Shown here one piece after another: positions 9,303-17,902 of a DNA stretch of 53,287 nt. This stretch comes from Pseudoalteromonas sp. H71 (GTDB lineage: Bacteria; Pseudomonadota; Gammaproteobacteria; Enterobacterales; Alteromonadaceae). The notes below the pieces were generated by a model. It did no database searches and was not told the origin of the DNA. It was given only the letters and a program-made list of their open reading frames with translations. Numbering within the stretch: position 1 is the first letter of the stretch; the number at the start of each line of letters is the position of its first letter. The translations under genes were made by a program, and so were the position numbers. Location: assembly GCF_001468485.1 (NCBI RefSeq), contig NZ_LODI01000019.1:3329-56615 (forward strand), given 5' to 3'.

Positions 9303-11804
9303 TTAATTAAATGTTACTGTTACGATGTTAGAACATACGTTTTCAGAAACACACAATTGGTAATCGTAGCTTAATAGTGAAGCACCACGCTCATAATCAC
9401 GGTATCGGCCGTTATCCGACGTAGTATCAATTAGTTCACCATTACGGTAAACGTTCATCGATTCAGCTCCCACTGTGTCCCAGCTAAGATCTACACGCAT
9501 AGTACCCAAGCGTGATTTATTAGCGCGTTTTAATGTAAGCTCAATATCAACATCACTAACAACAACCGTTTGCATATACGTACTCGTATTACCTTCGCTG
9601 TCTGTTACGGTTAATTCAACGTTGTAGCTGCCAGAGCCAGCATATACATGAGTTGGGTTTTGATCAGACGATGTTGCACCATCACCAAAGTTCCAGCTCC
9701 ACTGCGTAATATCGTTGTTGGCATCAGTACTTGCATCTGTAAACATGGCCGTTAAGCCCTCTATTTCAGCGTCAAAATTAGCTTGTGGTGGCTGAGGAGT
9801 AACCTCTCCAATCGCACTAAATGTAAGAGACCAGCCATTGATGTTACCAACATCAGCACCCGCTGTATCTACAACGTGTAACGTCCAATCGCCTGTTGCA
9901 ACTTCGCCGTTAAATGCGCTTGATGTAAATGTTTTAACAATATCGTCGTCACTGCCACCTTGGTTACTTTGTAACGTAACTTCTGAACCTTGAGCCGATG
10001 TTAACGTTAATACCAAGTCACCAGACCAAGTGTGTGTAATATTTACATCGGCAGAAGTGCCAAAAATAGTTAAATCATCAGCAACAGTAATTACAGAGCT
10101 TGCACCTTGTGGATCGTTATCTGGAATAGATACGTTTTCATCACTGCTATATGTAAAATCGTTTAAGCCAGCAGGTTGCAGCATTAATGACACCGTTTGT
10201 GTTTTTAACTGCTGATCTGTACTTGCCTCAACTGTAAAATCATAATTACCCCAAGGCGTGTCATCAAACGTATTTACAGTTAACACAACCTCATCACCTG
10301 GGCGTGCCGTAGAAGCACTAAGTGAAGCCCCCTCCAAACTAGAACTAAGCGAAAGCGCTACATAGCCATCCCACTGCGCAATCGAACCAATCTCAAACGT
10401 GTAGGTAACTGTATCGCCTACGGTTGCTTGCTGAGTTGTAGGAGTAACCGATAATTTAAAGCCAGGTGTAGGATCAGCATCTAATAATGCCTGGTTTGCA
10501 TTTAAACGCGTACCTGCAACTGTTTTACCTGTTAAAGCAGTATTAGCATCGCCGCTGCTCATTAGAAGCTCTTTTAACTCTACTGTTGTTAAATCTGGGT
10601 TTACTGAAAGAACAAGAGCAGCCACACCTGCAACATGTGGTGTTGCCATTGAAGTGCCAGAATAAGTAGCGTAACCGCCACCTGGAATAGTTGAAAGAAT
10701 AGCGCTACCCGGCGCGCCCATATCAACACTTTCTAGGCCCCACTGCGAAAAACCAGACATATTATCACTGTTATCGGTACTTGCGATTGATAGCACGCTG
10801 TCGTTTTCGTAGTTAGATGGGTAGTGCGGGTTTACATCGTTATCTACTGCGTCATTCCCTGCTGCTGCTACGAATAAAATGTCTGCGTCTTCACTGGCCG
10901 TTATTGCATCGGCTAAAGCTTGGCTATAACCGCCTCCACCCCAACTATTATTTAGTACGCGAAGGTTAACACCTGAGTTTTTAAGACCAACCATGTAGTC
11001 AATACATTTAATGGCATCTGACGTTGAACCACTACCTGAAGCATCTAAAAATTTACAACCAGCGATAGATACATCATGGTTTACACCCACAATACCTTCG
11101 TTATTGTTGCCACTTGCACCAATGGTTCCTGAAACATGCGTACCATGCCCTTGATCGTCCATTGGGTTGCCTGAGTTAGTAATTGCATTGATGCCATGAA
11201 CATCATCAACATAACCGTTACCGTCGTTATCAATTCCATCGCCAGCAATCTCACCCGGGTTTACCCAAGCATTAGCTAAAAGATCGGCATGATTATAGTC
11301 AACACCGGTATCGATCACACCAACAACCACATCTCTACTACCCGTAGAAATTGACCACGCTTCAGGTGCATCAATATCAGCGTCAGCTACACCACCGGTT
11401 TGACCTTCGTTATTTAAACCCCATAGGTCACCAAAACGCGGATCATTTGGCGTAGTGGCAATACTTACACGGTAGTCTGGTTCAACATATTCAATAGCCT
11501 GATGAGTTTTAAGGCGTTTTATTGCCTCTTTAGTACTCATACCCGTTACTTTAAATTTAGCTAAGCGGCCTGAAAGTAAAGACTTATAGTTATCATCAAC
11601 CTCGTCGCTGTTCATGTCAGAGATTTTAGCTCTCACTAACGAACGAGCTTGCTTACGCATTTTAGCTGACACATTTTTTTTGTATTTAACAATAAGTGAA
11701 TCACTGCTTGCAGTTACTGATTGTTTAATACTTGTTTCAGGTAGTTGCGCAGCAGCCAAACAAGGAACAAGCGCAAGTGTAATAATAGATAATTTTGTTT
11801 TCAT
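9303..11804 (-). CDS. secreted S8 (subtilisin-like) serine protease with P and PKD domains
   Basis: Exported endopeptidase of 833 residues from ATG 11804, which follows GGATAG; an ATG 12 bases upstream is less likely. A signal peptide (KLSIITLALVPCLAAA) precedes an inhibitor-like propeptide to about 110. The catalytic domain has Asp165 (VIDTGVDY), His220 (GHGTHVSG), oxyanion Asn in AAAGND, and Ser385 (GTSMATPHVAG). Then come a beta-rich linker, a proprotein-convertase P domain (~550-660, WSGDLVLTLTS), a PKD domain (~670-750, WSWNFGDGATSS) and a fibronectin-like end (LSWDTVGAESMNVYRNG). It is a single-gene unit. The role is likely extracellular protein breakdown; accessory domains may aid folding or binding to substrate. 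Confidence 0.93.
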   Translation of the reverse strand: MKTKLSIITLALVPCLAAAQLPETSIKQSVTASSDSLIVKYKKNVSAKMRKQARSLVRAKISDMNSDEVDDNYKSLLSGRLAKFKVTGMSTKEAIKRLKTHQAIEYVEPDYRVSIATTPNDPRFGDLWGLNNEGQTGGVADADIDAPEAWSISTGSRDVVVGVIDTGVDYNHADLLANAWVNPGEIAGDGIDNDGNGYVDDVHGINAITNSGNPMDDQGHGTHVSGTIGASGNNNEGIVGVNHDVSIAGCKFLDASGSGSTSDAIKCIDYMVGLKNSGVNLRVLNNSWGGGGYSQALADAITASEDADILFVAAAGNDAVDNDVNPHYPSNYENDSVLSIASTDNSDNMSGFSQWGLESVDMGAPGSAILSTIPGGGYATYSGTSMATPHVAGVAALVLSVNPDLTTVELKELLMSSGDANTALTGKTVAGTRLNANQALLDADPTPGFKLSVTPTTQQATVGDTVTYTFEIGSIAQWDGYVALSLSSSLEGASLSASTARPGDEVVLTVNTFDDTPWGNYDFTVEASTDQQLKTQTVSLMLQPAGLNDFTYSSDENVSIPDNDPQGASSVITVADDLTIFGTSADVNITHTWSGDLVLTLTSAQGSEVTLQSNQGGSDDDIVKTFTSSAFNGEVATGDWTLHVVDTAGADVGNINGWSLTFSAIGEVTPQPPQANFDAEIEGLTAMFTDASTDANNDITQWSWNFGDGATSSDQNPTHVYAGSGSYNVELTVTDSEGNTSTYMQTVVVSDVDIELTLKRANKSRLGTMRVDLSWDTVGAESMNVYRNGELIDTTSDNGRYRDYERGASLLSYDYQLCVSENVCSNIVTVTFN

Positions 11805-12310
11805 TGTTCTATCCATAGTTGATTGAGCTTAAAAATTTTAAGCAAGTTTACCGACAACATTGAATAAGAAAGATCACATGGCATGTACCCAGCAAACTAA
11901 CAAATCAAAAATTACTCAAGTATTTAAATTGGAAACAATAAAAAATCAACATTTTTGACCAGAGTCGTCATTAAAAAAACATTCAAGGCAGCCTTTTTTA
12001 TGAACTTATTAATTACAAGCAGCCAGTCAAGTAGCTCAACAATTTTTACTGGTTTTTTAGCAAAATACTAAAAATAAAAATAAAAACAGCATAACTAATT
12101 GTATTTAAAGGATATAAAAATCGGTAAAAAAAGATGATTTAAGAATTTATAATTCAAGAATACAGTGAATGTGCACTTAGAAAACGCGACACAACATTGA
12201 ATAACGTTTGATCACAACATTATACCGGCACGGCATGCTGGAACTACGAATACTCTATAAAAACAAAATAACGTAGAGCATTCAGAATTTTTATTTCAAG
12301 GAGAATAATA
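11805..12310. other. 506-base intergenic region ahead of the curlin gene
   Basis: AT-rich DNA between the divergent subtilase and curlin genes. It must hold both promoters and, by analogy with csg loci, regulator sites. No open frame with a convincing ribosome site was seen. Apart from the promoter candidate at 12197-12226 no clear palindrome stands out. Confidence 0.6.
12197..12226 (+). promoter_or_regulatory. possible sigma70-type promoter of the curlin gene
   Basis: TTGAAT at 12197-12202 and TATACC at 12221-12226 are separated by 18 bases, leaving a leader of about 80 bases. The match is moderate, and a second -10-like CTATAA occurs near 12254, so the true start is uncertain. Confidence 0.3.
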
Positions 12311-13813
12311 ATGAAGTTAAACAAATCACTTATAAGCTGTGCAGTAGCAATTGCAATGGGCACAAGCTTTACTTCTTTTGCAGATACAGCAACTAAATCA
12401 GGGTCAGTATCTGATTTAAGTACAAAAGTATCTGTACAAAGCACGAGCAATTCAATGGTCCTTGCACAAACTCAAGTAGGTAATACAGCATTACTTTTAC
12501 AAGATGGTGATGGTAATACAATGCAAGTTACCACTATTGGCAACGACAACACGACCGAGGTGTCGCAATTCCAAACAGGTAACGTTGTAGAAGTAACCAC
12601 CGTGGGCGACAACAATGTGCAAACATACTCACAAGATGGTTTATACAATGGTGCGTTAACTACGGTCACCGGCAACAATAATCAGCTTTATGTTTCACAA
12701 GAAGGCGAAGGTTTATTTTTTAACAATGAAGCAATCAATTCTATTGTGGGTGATGACAACACTGTTGATATTGAACAAGGTACAGGTGGTCATTGGTTTT
12801 ACAACATGGACATGCAAGGCAGTGGCAATGAGGTAAGTGCATTACAAACTGGTGAATGGCATGAAGCTGTAATTACAAGCGCTACAGGCGACGATAATGC
12901 ATTAATGGTAGAGCAAAATGGCTTTTATAATACGTTCAGAGTGACCTCGCTACAAGGTAACGATAACGAGTTAGATATTGAACAAGACGGCGATCAAAAT
13001 GCTGTAACACTTACAGAGCTTTACGGTGACAATAATGAGTTTGGTGTTGAGCAAGAAGGCGCTGACAACACTGTTAATTTCACTGCTATTGTTGGTAACG
13101 ATAACGAAGTAGGTATAGACCAAGAAGGCTTAGCTAATAACGTTGATTCAGCTTTATTTGAAGGCGAAAACAACGAAGTAATGGCGATGCAAAATGGTGA
13201 CTTTAATACAACAACTGCTGAGTTAATTGGTAATGATAACGAACTTACAGCCATTCAAAATGGTAGCGAGAATGAAGCATACATGGGCGTGTTAGGCTCA
13301 GATAATGAATTTACAATTAGTCAATTTGGCGATGTTAACTCAGCTCATTTAGTAAACTTTAATGGCTTGAATAATGATGTAAATCTTACCCAACTGGGTG
13401 AAGAAAACATCGCGGTTGTTGAATCGTCTTACCCTGACGTTTCGCTTACATCTAACGAAAACGACATCGAAATTACGCAAGACGGCCTGCAAAATGAAAC
13501 CATGGTGACACTTGCGGGTATTCTTGATAGCAACTTCAACCAAATTGATATTGCGCAAAATGGCGACTTTAACCTTATCGACATGATGGTAGAAGGCAGT
13601 GGCCACAGCATAGATATTTCACAAGAAGGTGAAAATAACTGGGTTGTAGGTACTGAACAATCACCGTTTTTAGTAGGTGGTGAAAACGTCACATTCAATG
13701 TCACTCAGCTAGGCAATGACAATATTGTTGAAGGGGGTGTTATTGGTGTTAATAGTACCGTAACGGTTACTCAAATTGGTGACGGTAATACAGCCACAAT
13801 TACACAAATGTAA
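12311..13813 (+). CDS. long multi-repeat curlin (curli amyloid subunit)
   Basis: Predicted extracellular amyloid fibre subunit of 500 residues. A signal peptide ends at about TSFA-DT (residue 24). From residue ~56 to the end it is built of about 18 units of 21-26 residues with the curlin pattern G[ND][DN]N-x5-Q-x-G-x2-N, for example GNDNELDIEQDGDQNAVTLT. It is strikingly rich in Asp, Glu and Asn. Ordinary CsgA and CsgB have five repeats and ~150 residues, so this is three to four times longer. AAGGAG at 12298-12303 gives a strong ribosome site. The next genes are csgE, csgF and csgG. No second curlin gene is present, so this protein may act as both nucleator and subunit (inference). Confidence 0.88.
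   Translation: MKLNKSLISCAVAIAMGTSFTSFADTATKSGSVSDLSTKVSVQSTSNSMVLAQTQVGNTALLLQDGDGNTMQVTTIGNDNTTEVSQFQTGNVVEVTTVGDNNVQTYSQDGLYNGALTTVTGNNNQLYVSQEGEGLFFNNEAINSIVGDDNTVDIEQGTGGHWFYNMDMQGSGNEVSALQTGEWHEAVITSATGDDNALMVEQNGFYNTFRVTSLQGNDNELDIEQDGDQNAVTLTELYGDNNEFGVEQEGADNTVNFTAIVGNDNEVGIDQEGLANNVDSALFEGENNEVMAMQNGDFNTTTAELIGNDNELTAIQNGSENEAYMGVLGSDNEFTISQFGDVNSAHLVNFNGLNNDVNLTQLGEENIAVVESSYPDVSLTSNENDIEITQDGLQNETMVTLAGILDSNFNQIDIAQNGDFNLIDMMVEGSGHSIDISQEGENNWVVGTEQSPFLVGGENVTFNVTQLGNDNIVEGGVIGVNSTVTVTQIGDGNTATITQM
12476..13810 (+). repeat. curlin repeat array within the coding region
   Basis: About 18 tandem protein-level repeats of roughly 22 residues (66 bases), each with conserved Gln, Gly and Asn at fixed spacing. 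The units are diverged at DNA level, which would limit recombinational loss. Two longer units near 13400-13560 (with inserts around YPDVSLTS and GILDS) and one near 13650 break the regular spacing. Confidence 0.85.
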
Positions 13814-13826
13814 TTAATAACAATAA

Positions 13827-13850
13827 AGGGGAGCTTCAACTCCCCTATTT
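13827..13850 (+). terminator. hairpin between curlin and csgE, possible attenuator
   Basis: AGGGGAG (13827-13833) and CTCCCCT (13840-13846) form a GC-rich seven-base stem with a CTTCAA loop, followed by ATTTTAAA, only a few bases ahead of csgE. It could partly terminate transcription after the abundant curlin message or protect its 3' end. Confidence 0.65.
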
Positions 13851-13856
13851 TAAACT

Positions 13857-14252
13857 ATGAAAATAAATAAAAAAATCAATCTCCTGCTCTTACTCGCTTT
13901 GTATTTGGCCCCTCCAGGTGTTGCTGCAGATGAACTTGAAATTGACGGGTTATTACTTGATAGAAGCATTAGCCGATTTGGTCATCAATTTTACTATGAA
14001 TTTTCAAATTACTGGCGAGACTTGCCTTCAACCGCTGGTTTTAACATTGAAATCAAAGAAACGGTAATACCCAAAGCTGGCACAAAGCTTACTCTTGTAA
14101 TGAACAATCAAACTATATATGCAACCTATTTAGGACGCAGATTAGAGCCATTAGACGCACGCGTTGAACAAGCGGTCTATACGGTAATTGATGCAATGGC
14201 TCGCTCAAACATGGCTACATCTTCTAAGGATATGGCTTTAAATGGATGGTAA
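13857..14252 (+). CDS. csgE: CsgE, curli secretion accessory protein
   Basis: CsgE is a periplasmic adaptor that delivers curlin to the CsgG pore and caps it. The 131-residue product has a signal peptide (LLLLLALYLAPPGVAA) and the family landmarks: ELEIDGLLLDRSISRFGHQFYYEFSNYW, here given in part as GLLLDRSISRFGHQFY, then a strand with TKLTLVMNNQTIYATYL and a helical end. The start is set by the leader peptide; the hairpin just upstream leaves a short spacer. csgF follows after one base, so csgEFG are one unit. Confidence 0.9.
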   Translation: MKINKKINLLLLLALYLAPPGVAADELEIDGLLLDRSISRFGHQFYYEFSNYWRDLPSTAGFNIEIKETVIPKAGTKLTLVMNNQTIYATYLGRRLEPLDARVEQAVYTVIDAMARSNMATSSKDMALNGW

Positions 14253-14253
14253 A

Positions 14254-14667
14254 ATGAAAAAAATAATATTTACAATAATAACAACATTATCCTTTTGCGC
14301 ATCAGCAACTGAAATGGTTTACACCCCTATAAACCCTAGCTTTGGTGGCAACCCACTCAATGCCAATATGTTATTGAGTAAAGCGCAAGCTCAAAATAAA
14401 CACAAAGCGCCTTCAATCGAAAAAGGCTATGCTGAGCAATTTCAGGACTCGCTTGAGCGCACCTACCTAAACCGTATGGTACGTGAAATAACAGACATGG
14501 CCTTTGGAGAAGACATAGAAGATAGTATTTTTGACCAAGACTCAATTTTTATGAGCGGCGATTATCAAATTGAAGTCATCACCAGCACCGCTGATACCAT
14601 TACAGTCAAAATAACGAATATCATTGATGACACCGTCGTGATTATTGAAGTACCGAGGTTTGGATAA
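14254..14667 (+). CDS. csgF: CsgF, curli nucleation and assembly factor
   Basis: CsgF is secreted through CsgG, sits at its outer mouth and links the nucleating curlin to the cell. The mature N-terminus contains the family hallmark NPSFGGNPLNANMLLSKAQA, the segment that plugs into CsgG. A signal peptide (IIFTIITTLSFCASA) precedes it. ATG 14254 is preferred to ATG 14242, since it begins directly with the leader MKKIIF. The last base of its stop is the first base of the csgG start (TAATG). Confidence 0.92.
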   Translation: MKKIIFTIITTLSFCASATEMVYTPINPSFGGNPLNANMLLSKAQAQNKHKAPSIEKGYAEQFQDSLERTYLNRMVREITDMAFGEDIEDSIFDQDSIFMSGDYQIEVITSTADTITVKITNIIDDTVVIIEVPRFG

Positions 14668-15446
14668 TGAAAAAAACAATAACAATAACAATAGCGATAT
14701 TGATGCTACTAAGCGGGTGCTCAACATTAGGAAAATTAATTCCGCCTTCTCAACAAAGTGCCATGAGCCTTGAGCCGACAGAAATATTTAGCGACTTAAA
14801 AAACTTACCAAAACCAGCAGGCAGTATACCCGTATCAGTTTACTCATTTAGAGATCAAACAGGCCAATACAAACCACAAACAAATGTAAGCTCTTTTTCT
14901 ACTGCCGTAACACAAGGGGCTAATTCTATTTTAGTGCAAGCGCTTCATGAGTCGGATTGGTTTACGCCGGTCGAACGTGAAGGTCTGCAAAATATATTAA
15001 CGGAAAGAAAAATAATTAGAGCAGCCCAATCAGAAAATCCAAACAGTGTTGAACTCCCTCCATTAACCACCGCTAAAATAATTTTAGAAGGGGGTATTAT
15101 AAGCTACGATACCAACGTAAAAACAGGTGGTTTAGGGATGGAATATTTTGGTATTGGTGCTTCTGAACTTTACAGAGAAGATGCTATATCAATATATTTA
15201 CGTGCTGTAGACGTACGAACAGGGCAAATACTCTTGAGCGTTGCCACCAGCAAAAAGGTATTAAGCCAAGAAATGAGAGCAGGCTTTTTTAGATATGTAA
15301 GTTACAAGCGCCTAGCCGAAGCTGAAGGTGGCTTTAGCGACAACGAACCCATGAGTATATGCGTTACTCAAGCAATAGAAAAAGCACTAACCGACCTTGT
15401 TACAAAAGGAATCGATAAAGGGTTGTGGGCTCAAAAAGCAGCGTAA
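14667..15446 (+). CDS. csgG: CsgG, outer-membrane curli secretion channel lipoprotein
   Basis: CsgG forms the nonameric outer-membrane pore that exports curlin. The 259-residue product starts with a lipoprotein leader whose lipobox is LLSGC (Cys18). It then shows the CsgG pattern: PVSVYSFRDQTGQYKP, TQGANSILVQAL, and ESDWFTPVEREGLQNIL, followed by the beta-barrel strands (GGIISYDTN, LRAVDVRTGQILLSV). The start overlaps the csgF stop by one base. A bidirectional hairpin follows. All three transport factors are present, although no csgC was seen. Confidence 0.95.
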   Translation: MKKTITITIAILMLLSGCSTLGKLIPPSQQSAMSLEPTEIFSDLKNLPKPAGSIPVSVYSFRDQTGQYKPQTNVSSFSTAVTQGANSILVQALHESDWFTPVEREGLQNILTERKIIRAAQSENPNSVELPPLTTAKIILEGGIISYDTNVKTGGLGMEYFGIGASELYREDAISIYLRAVDVRTGQILLSVATSKKVLSQEMRAGFFRYVSYKRLAEAEGGFSDNEPMSICVTQAIEKALTDLVTKGIDKGLWAQKAA

Positions 15447-15460
15447 TATTTAAATTTAAA

Positions 15461-15493
15461 ATTATAAAGGCTACTTAATGTAGCCTTTATAAT
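15461..15493. terminator. bidirectional terminator between csgG and the CsgD-like gene
   Basis: Fourteen-base perfect arms (15461-15474 and 15480-15493, core AAAGGCTAC / GTAGCCTTT) with a five-base loop lie between two convergent genes. AT-rich outer arms supply U tracts in both directions. Confidence 0.85.
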
Positions 15494-15524
15494 TTAATGG
15501 TTACTGAATTTTTGCCGCAACTAG

Positions 15525-16214
15525 CTACTTTGCCATTGGCAATAATACTGCCACATACCGCTGGGCCCAATTTGCAAGCTCTACCCTATTGCGTGAATTT
15601 GTTTTTTTAAAAGCACTGTATAAATGCGTTTTAACAGTGTGATCACTTATATTAAGTTTATCCGCAATTATATTATTACTAGCCCCTTGAGCTATTAAAT
15701 GAATAACCGATTTTTCTCGCTTAGTTAAATGAGCGTAGTCATCCTGCTTTAAACTAATATCGTCTTGTAAAGAATTAAAAGATGAAGCAACTAATAAAAT
15801 ATCGCTAAACGCTTTAGAAATTACTTTTCGGGTAAACCACAATTCATCCGATGTGACCCTAACTAACCCTTTAAAAATAACTTCTGGGGCATCCGATTTA
15901 TAAAAAACGCCATTTATATGGTTCATTAATAAATTTTTTTCGCAAACGGCTTCTTGCTCTACATTAAATAAAACAACCTTATGCTTTTTAGCCAAACAGA
16001 GTAAATCAGCAGGAAGTAAATCTAACCAATTATTTTTAGCACCATCAATTAAATATAAATCAAACTTGTCGCGTGCGTCTTGTTTAGGTAATGCATCATC
16101 CATTTTTATGTCACCAAAAATAGCCTGCATTGTTTTTAGTATAATGGTATAGCTTTCACAATGAAAAGAAGATTGAAAGGTTGTTTTTACAAATACGGTG
16201 TGAGGTTTGAGCAT
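15525..16214 (-). CDS. csgD: CsgD-like LuxR-type transcription regulator
   Basis: A 229-residue regulator with a C-terminal LuxR helix-turn-helix. The motif LTKREKSVIHLIAQGASNN, then NISDHTVKTHLYSAFKK, closely parallels the E. coli CsgD C-terminus. The N-terminal ~140 residues are receiver-like (FDLYLIDGAKNNW) but lack the acidic pocket of phosphorylated receivers, as in CsgD. ATG 16214 is chosen because AAGGA lies eight bases ahead; an ATG at 16223 would have no spacing. Placed convergent to csgEFG, it probably activates the curlin operon. The symbol is by homology and position. Confidence 0.8.
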   Translation of the reverse strand: MLKPHTVFVKTTFQSSFHCESYTIILKTMQAIFGDIKMDDALPKQDARDKFDLYLIDGAKNNWLDLLPADLLCLAKKHKVVLFNVEQEAVCEKNLLMNHINGVFYKSDAPEVIFKGLVRVTSDELWFTRKVISKAFSDILLVASSFNSLQDDISLKQDDYAHLTKREKSVIHLIAQGASNNIIADKLNISDHTVKTHLYSAFKKTNSRNRVELANWAQRYVAVLLPMAK

Positions 16215-16384
16215 AAATTTCATCCTTGAAACATTTACACCACACTACCTAATTTAAAAACAACTTACAATGCGATTTTGGTATTAAATGAAAACGATAA
16301 AAATTTATAAGTAATATTAATTTATTAAAAATCAATTGATTAAATAAATTCATTTGAATTTTGTATAGTAAACAACTGCTCTGA

Positions 16385-17887
16385 TCAGTCATCACAGAGC
16401 GTATAAAAGCGCGAAGTTACGCCATTTGTCCAACCAAAACCTTGCTGTACTGCATACTCACCGCCACCTGCTTTTAGCTGTGGCTCACACACATTATACT
16501 TTTCTAGTAAGCACTTATTTTGAGCAAAGTCTTGCTCGACCATAGTTAACCAATTTTGCATAATACGCTTACTAAGGCCGCTAAAGCCGTAGTTATTAAG
16601 CCCTTTTACGCTAAACCATTGAAGCGGAGCCCAACCATTTGGGCTATCCCATTGCTGTGGCGTATCTGTAATAGTGGTCACTACACCACCATCTTTTAAA
16701 AAGTCTTGCTCTATAAGTTTAGCAACCTGCTTAGCTTGTTCATCACAAGCCACATTTACAAACAGGGCTGTACTTGCTGCAGCGCTTAATACGTCAGACT
16801 GACTCGCTTTACTGTGATTGTAATCAACAAAAAAGTGATGCTCATCGCTCCATAAGTACGTATTTATAAGCTGTTTTCTATTAGCGGCATAGGTATTAAA
16901 TACCTCGGCTTGCGTGTTATTACCTAATAAAGTGTAAAACTCACTAAGCTGATTTTCTAAGTTGTACATTAAGCAATTTAAGTCAATTGGCACTATATCT
17001 GTTGTTTGTATTGAACTTAGCGAAAGCGGCTCGGCTAACCAGCGAGAGCTAAAATCCCACCCCGATTCGCACGCGGCACGAATATTGCGATAAAAATCAG
17101 GCTTTTCATGATCTGCAAAATCATGGGCTAACTCTAAATCTTCCCTAAGCGACTCGGCCCTAGGAGCAGCCTCATCGTCCCAGTAACGATTTAAAACGCC
17201 ACCACAATTGAGCTTTACTACACGCTTAACGGCTGTTTGGTCAGTATTTAAATTATCTGCACCTTGCATCCAAAACGCATACTCTTTTTCAAGCGCGGTA
17301 ACACAACTTTTAAGCCAGGCTAAGTTATTCGATTTGCTGTGCACATGTTGCCATAATAATTGCACCATAAGCGCTAAAATTGGCGGCTGGGAGCGAGATA
17401 AATAGTAGCGACGGTTACCATTTGGAATGCACCCAAAATCGTTTATTAAATCAATAAAGTTTTGCAGCATATCTTCAACAATGTCGGCTTTATTAGCGTC
17501 AATTAAGCCAAGCGCTGTAAAGTAACTATCCCAATAGTATATTTCCTGAAAACGCCCACCCGGTACAATATAGCTGTGCTTAAGTGCTAATAATGAATCG
17601 GCTTTAGGCGTGTCTGCTTCGCGGCGTAAACCATCCCACAGCGAGTTGATGTAACTTTTTACACTTGAAGTATTTACCTCAGTACTCATTTTTAATAGCG
17701 AGGTTGTTAAAAAGTGAGCGTTTACAAACTCTTTAAGATCAATGTTGCTAAGTGGTGCTACTTGCTCGTAACTTTCACACGCACTTTGCCAATTGGTACG
17801 TGCGGTAGCATCTGCAAATGTTTTACAGTCACTAAAAATATGCTGTGTTTGTACATCTTTAAATAATTGGCTATCAAAAAAATTCAT
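16385..17887 (-). CDS. treF: trehalase (glycoside hydrolase family 37), probably cytoplasmic
   Basis: Hydrolyses trehalose to two glucose molecules. The two GH37 signatures are present: PGGRFQEIYYWDSY at about 109-122 and QWDSPNGWAPLQW near 411. The 500-residue chain lacks a signal peptide, so a cytoplasmic TreF-like enzyme is likely. AGGA sits five bases before the ATG. It lies 15 bases downstream of the MFS gene on the same strand, forming a transporter-enzyme operon under the operator at 19252. Uptake of intact trehalose through the receptor at 20588 and the MFS carrier would feed it (inference). Confidence 0.92.
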   Translation of the reverse strand: MNFFDSQLFKDVQTQHIFSDCKTFADATARTNWQSACESYEQVAPLSNIDLKEFVNAHFLTTSLLKMSTEVNTSSVKSYINSLWDGLRREADTPKADSLLALKHSYIVPGGRFQEIYYWDSYFTALGLIDANKADIVEDMLQNFIDLINDFGCIPNGNRRYYLSRSQPPILALMVQLLWQHVHSKSNNLAWLKSCVTALEKEYAFWMQGADNLNTDQTAVKRVVKLNCGGVLNRYWDDEAAPRAESLREDLELAHDFADHEKPDFYRNIRAACESGWDFSSRWLAEPLSLSSIQTTDIVPIDLNCLMYNLENQLSEFYTLLGNNTQAEVFNTYAANRKQLINTYLWSDEHHFFVDYNHSKASQSDVLSAAASTALFVNVACDEQAKQVAKLIEQDFLKDGGVVTTITDTPQQWDSPNGWAPLQWFSVKGLNNYGFSGLSKRIMQNWLTMVEQDFAQNKCLLEKYNVCEPQLKAGGGEYAVQQGFGWTNGVTSRFYTLCDD

Positions 17888-17902
17888 AACAATCCTAAAA
17901 AT

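Noticed and set aside
9539..11804. Possible frameshift or fusion in the long subtilase
   Set aside because: The frame is continuous and the domain order propeptide-S8-P-PKD is known for secreted marine proteases.
12476..13810. Curlin repeat array as a CRISPR or DNA-level satellite
   Set aside because: Repeats are only conserved at protein level, are in frame within a coding region and lack identical direct DNA repeats.
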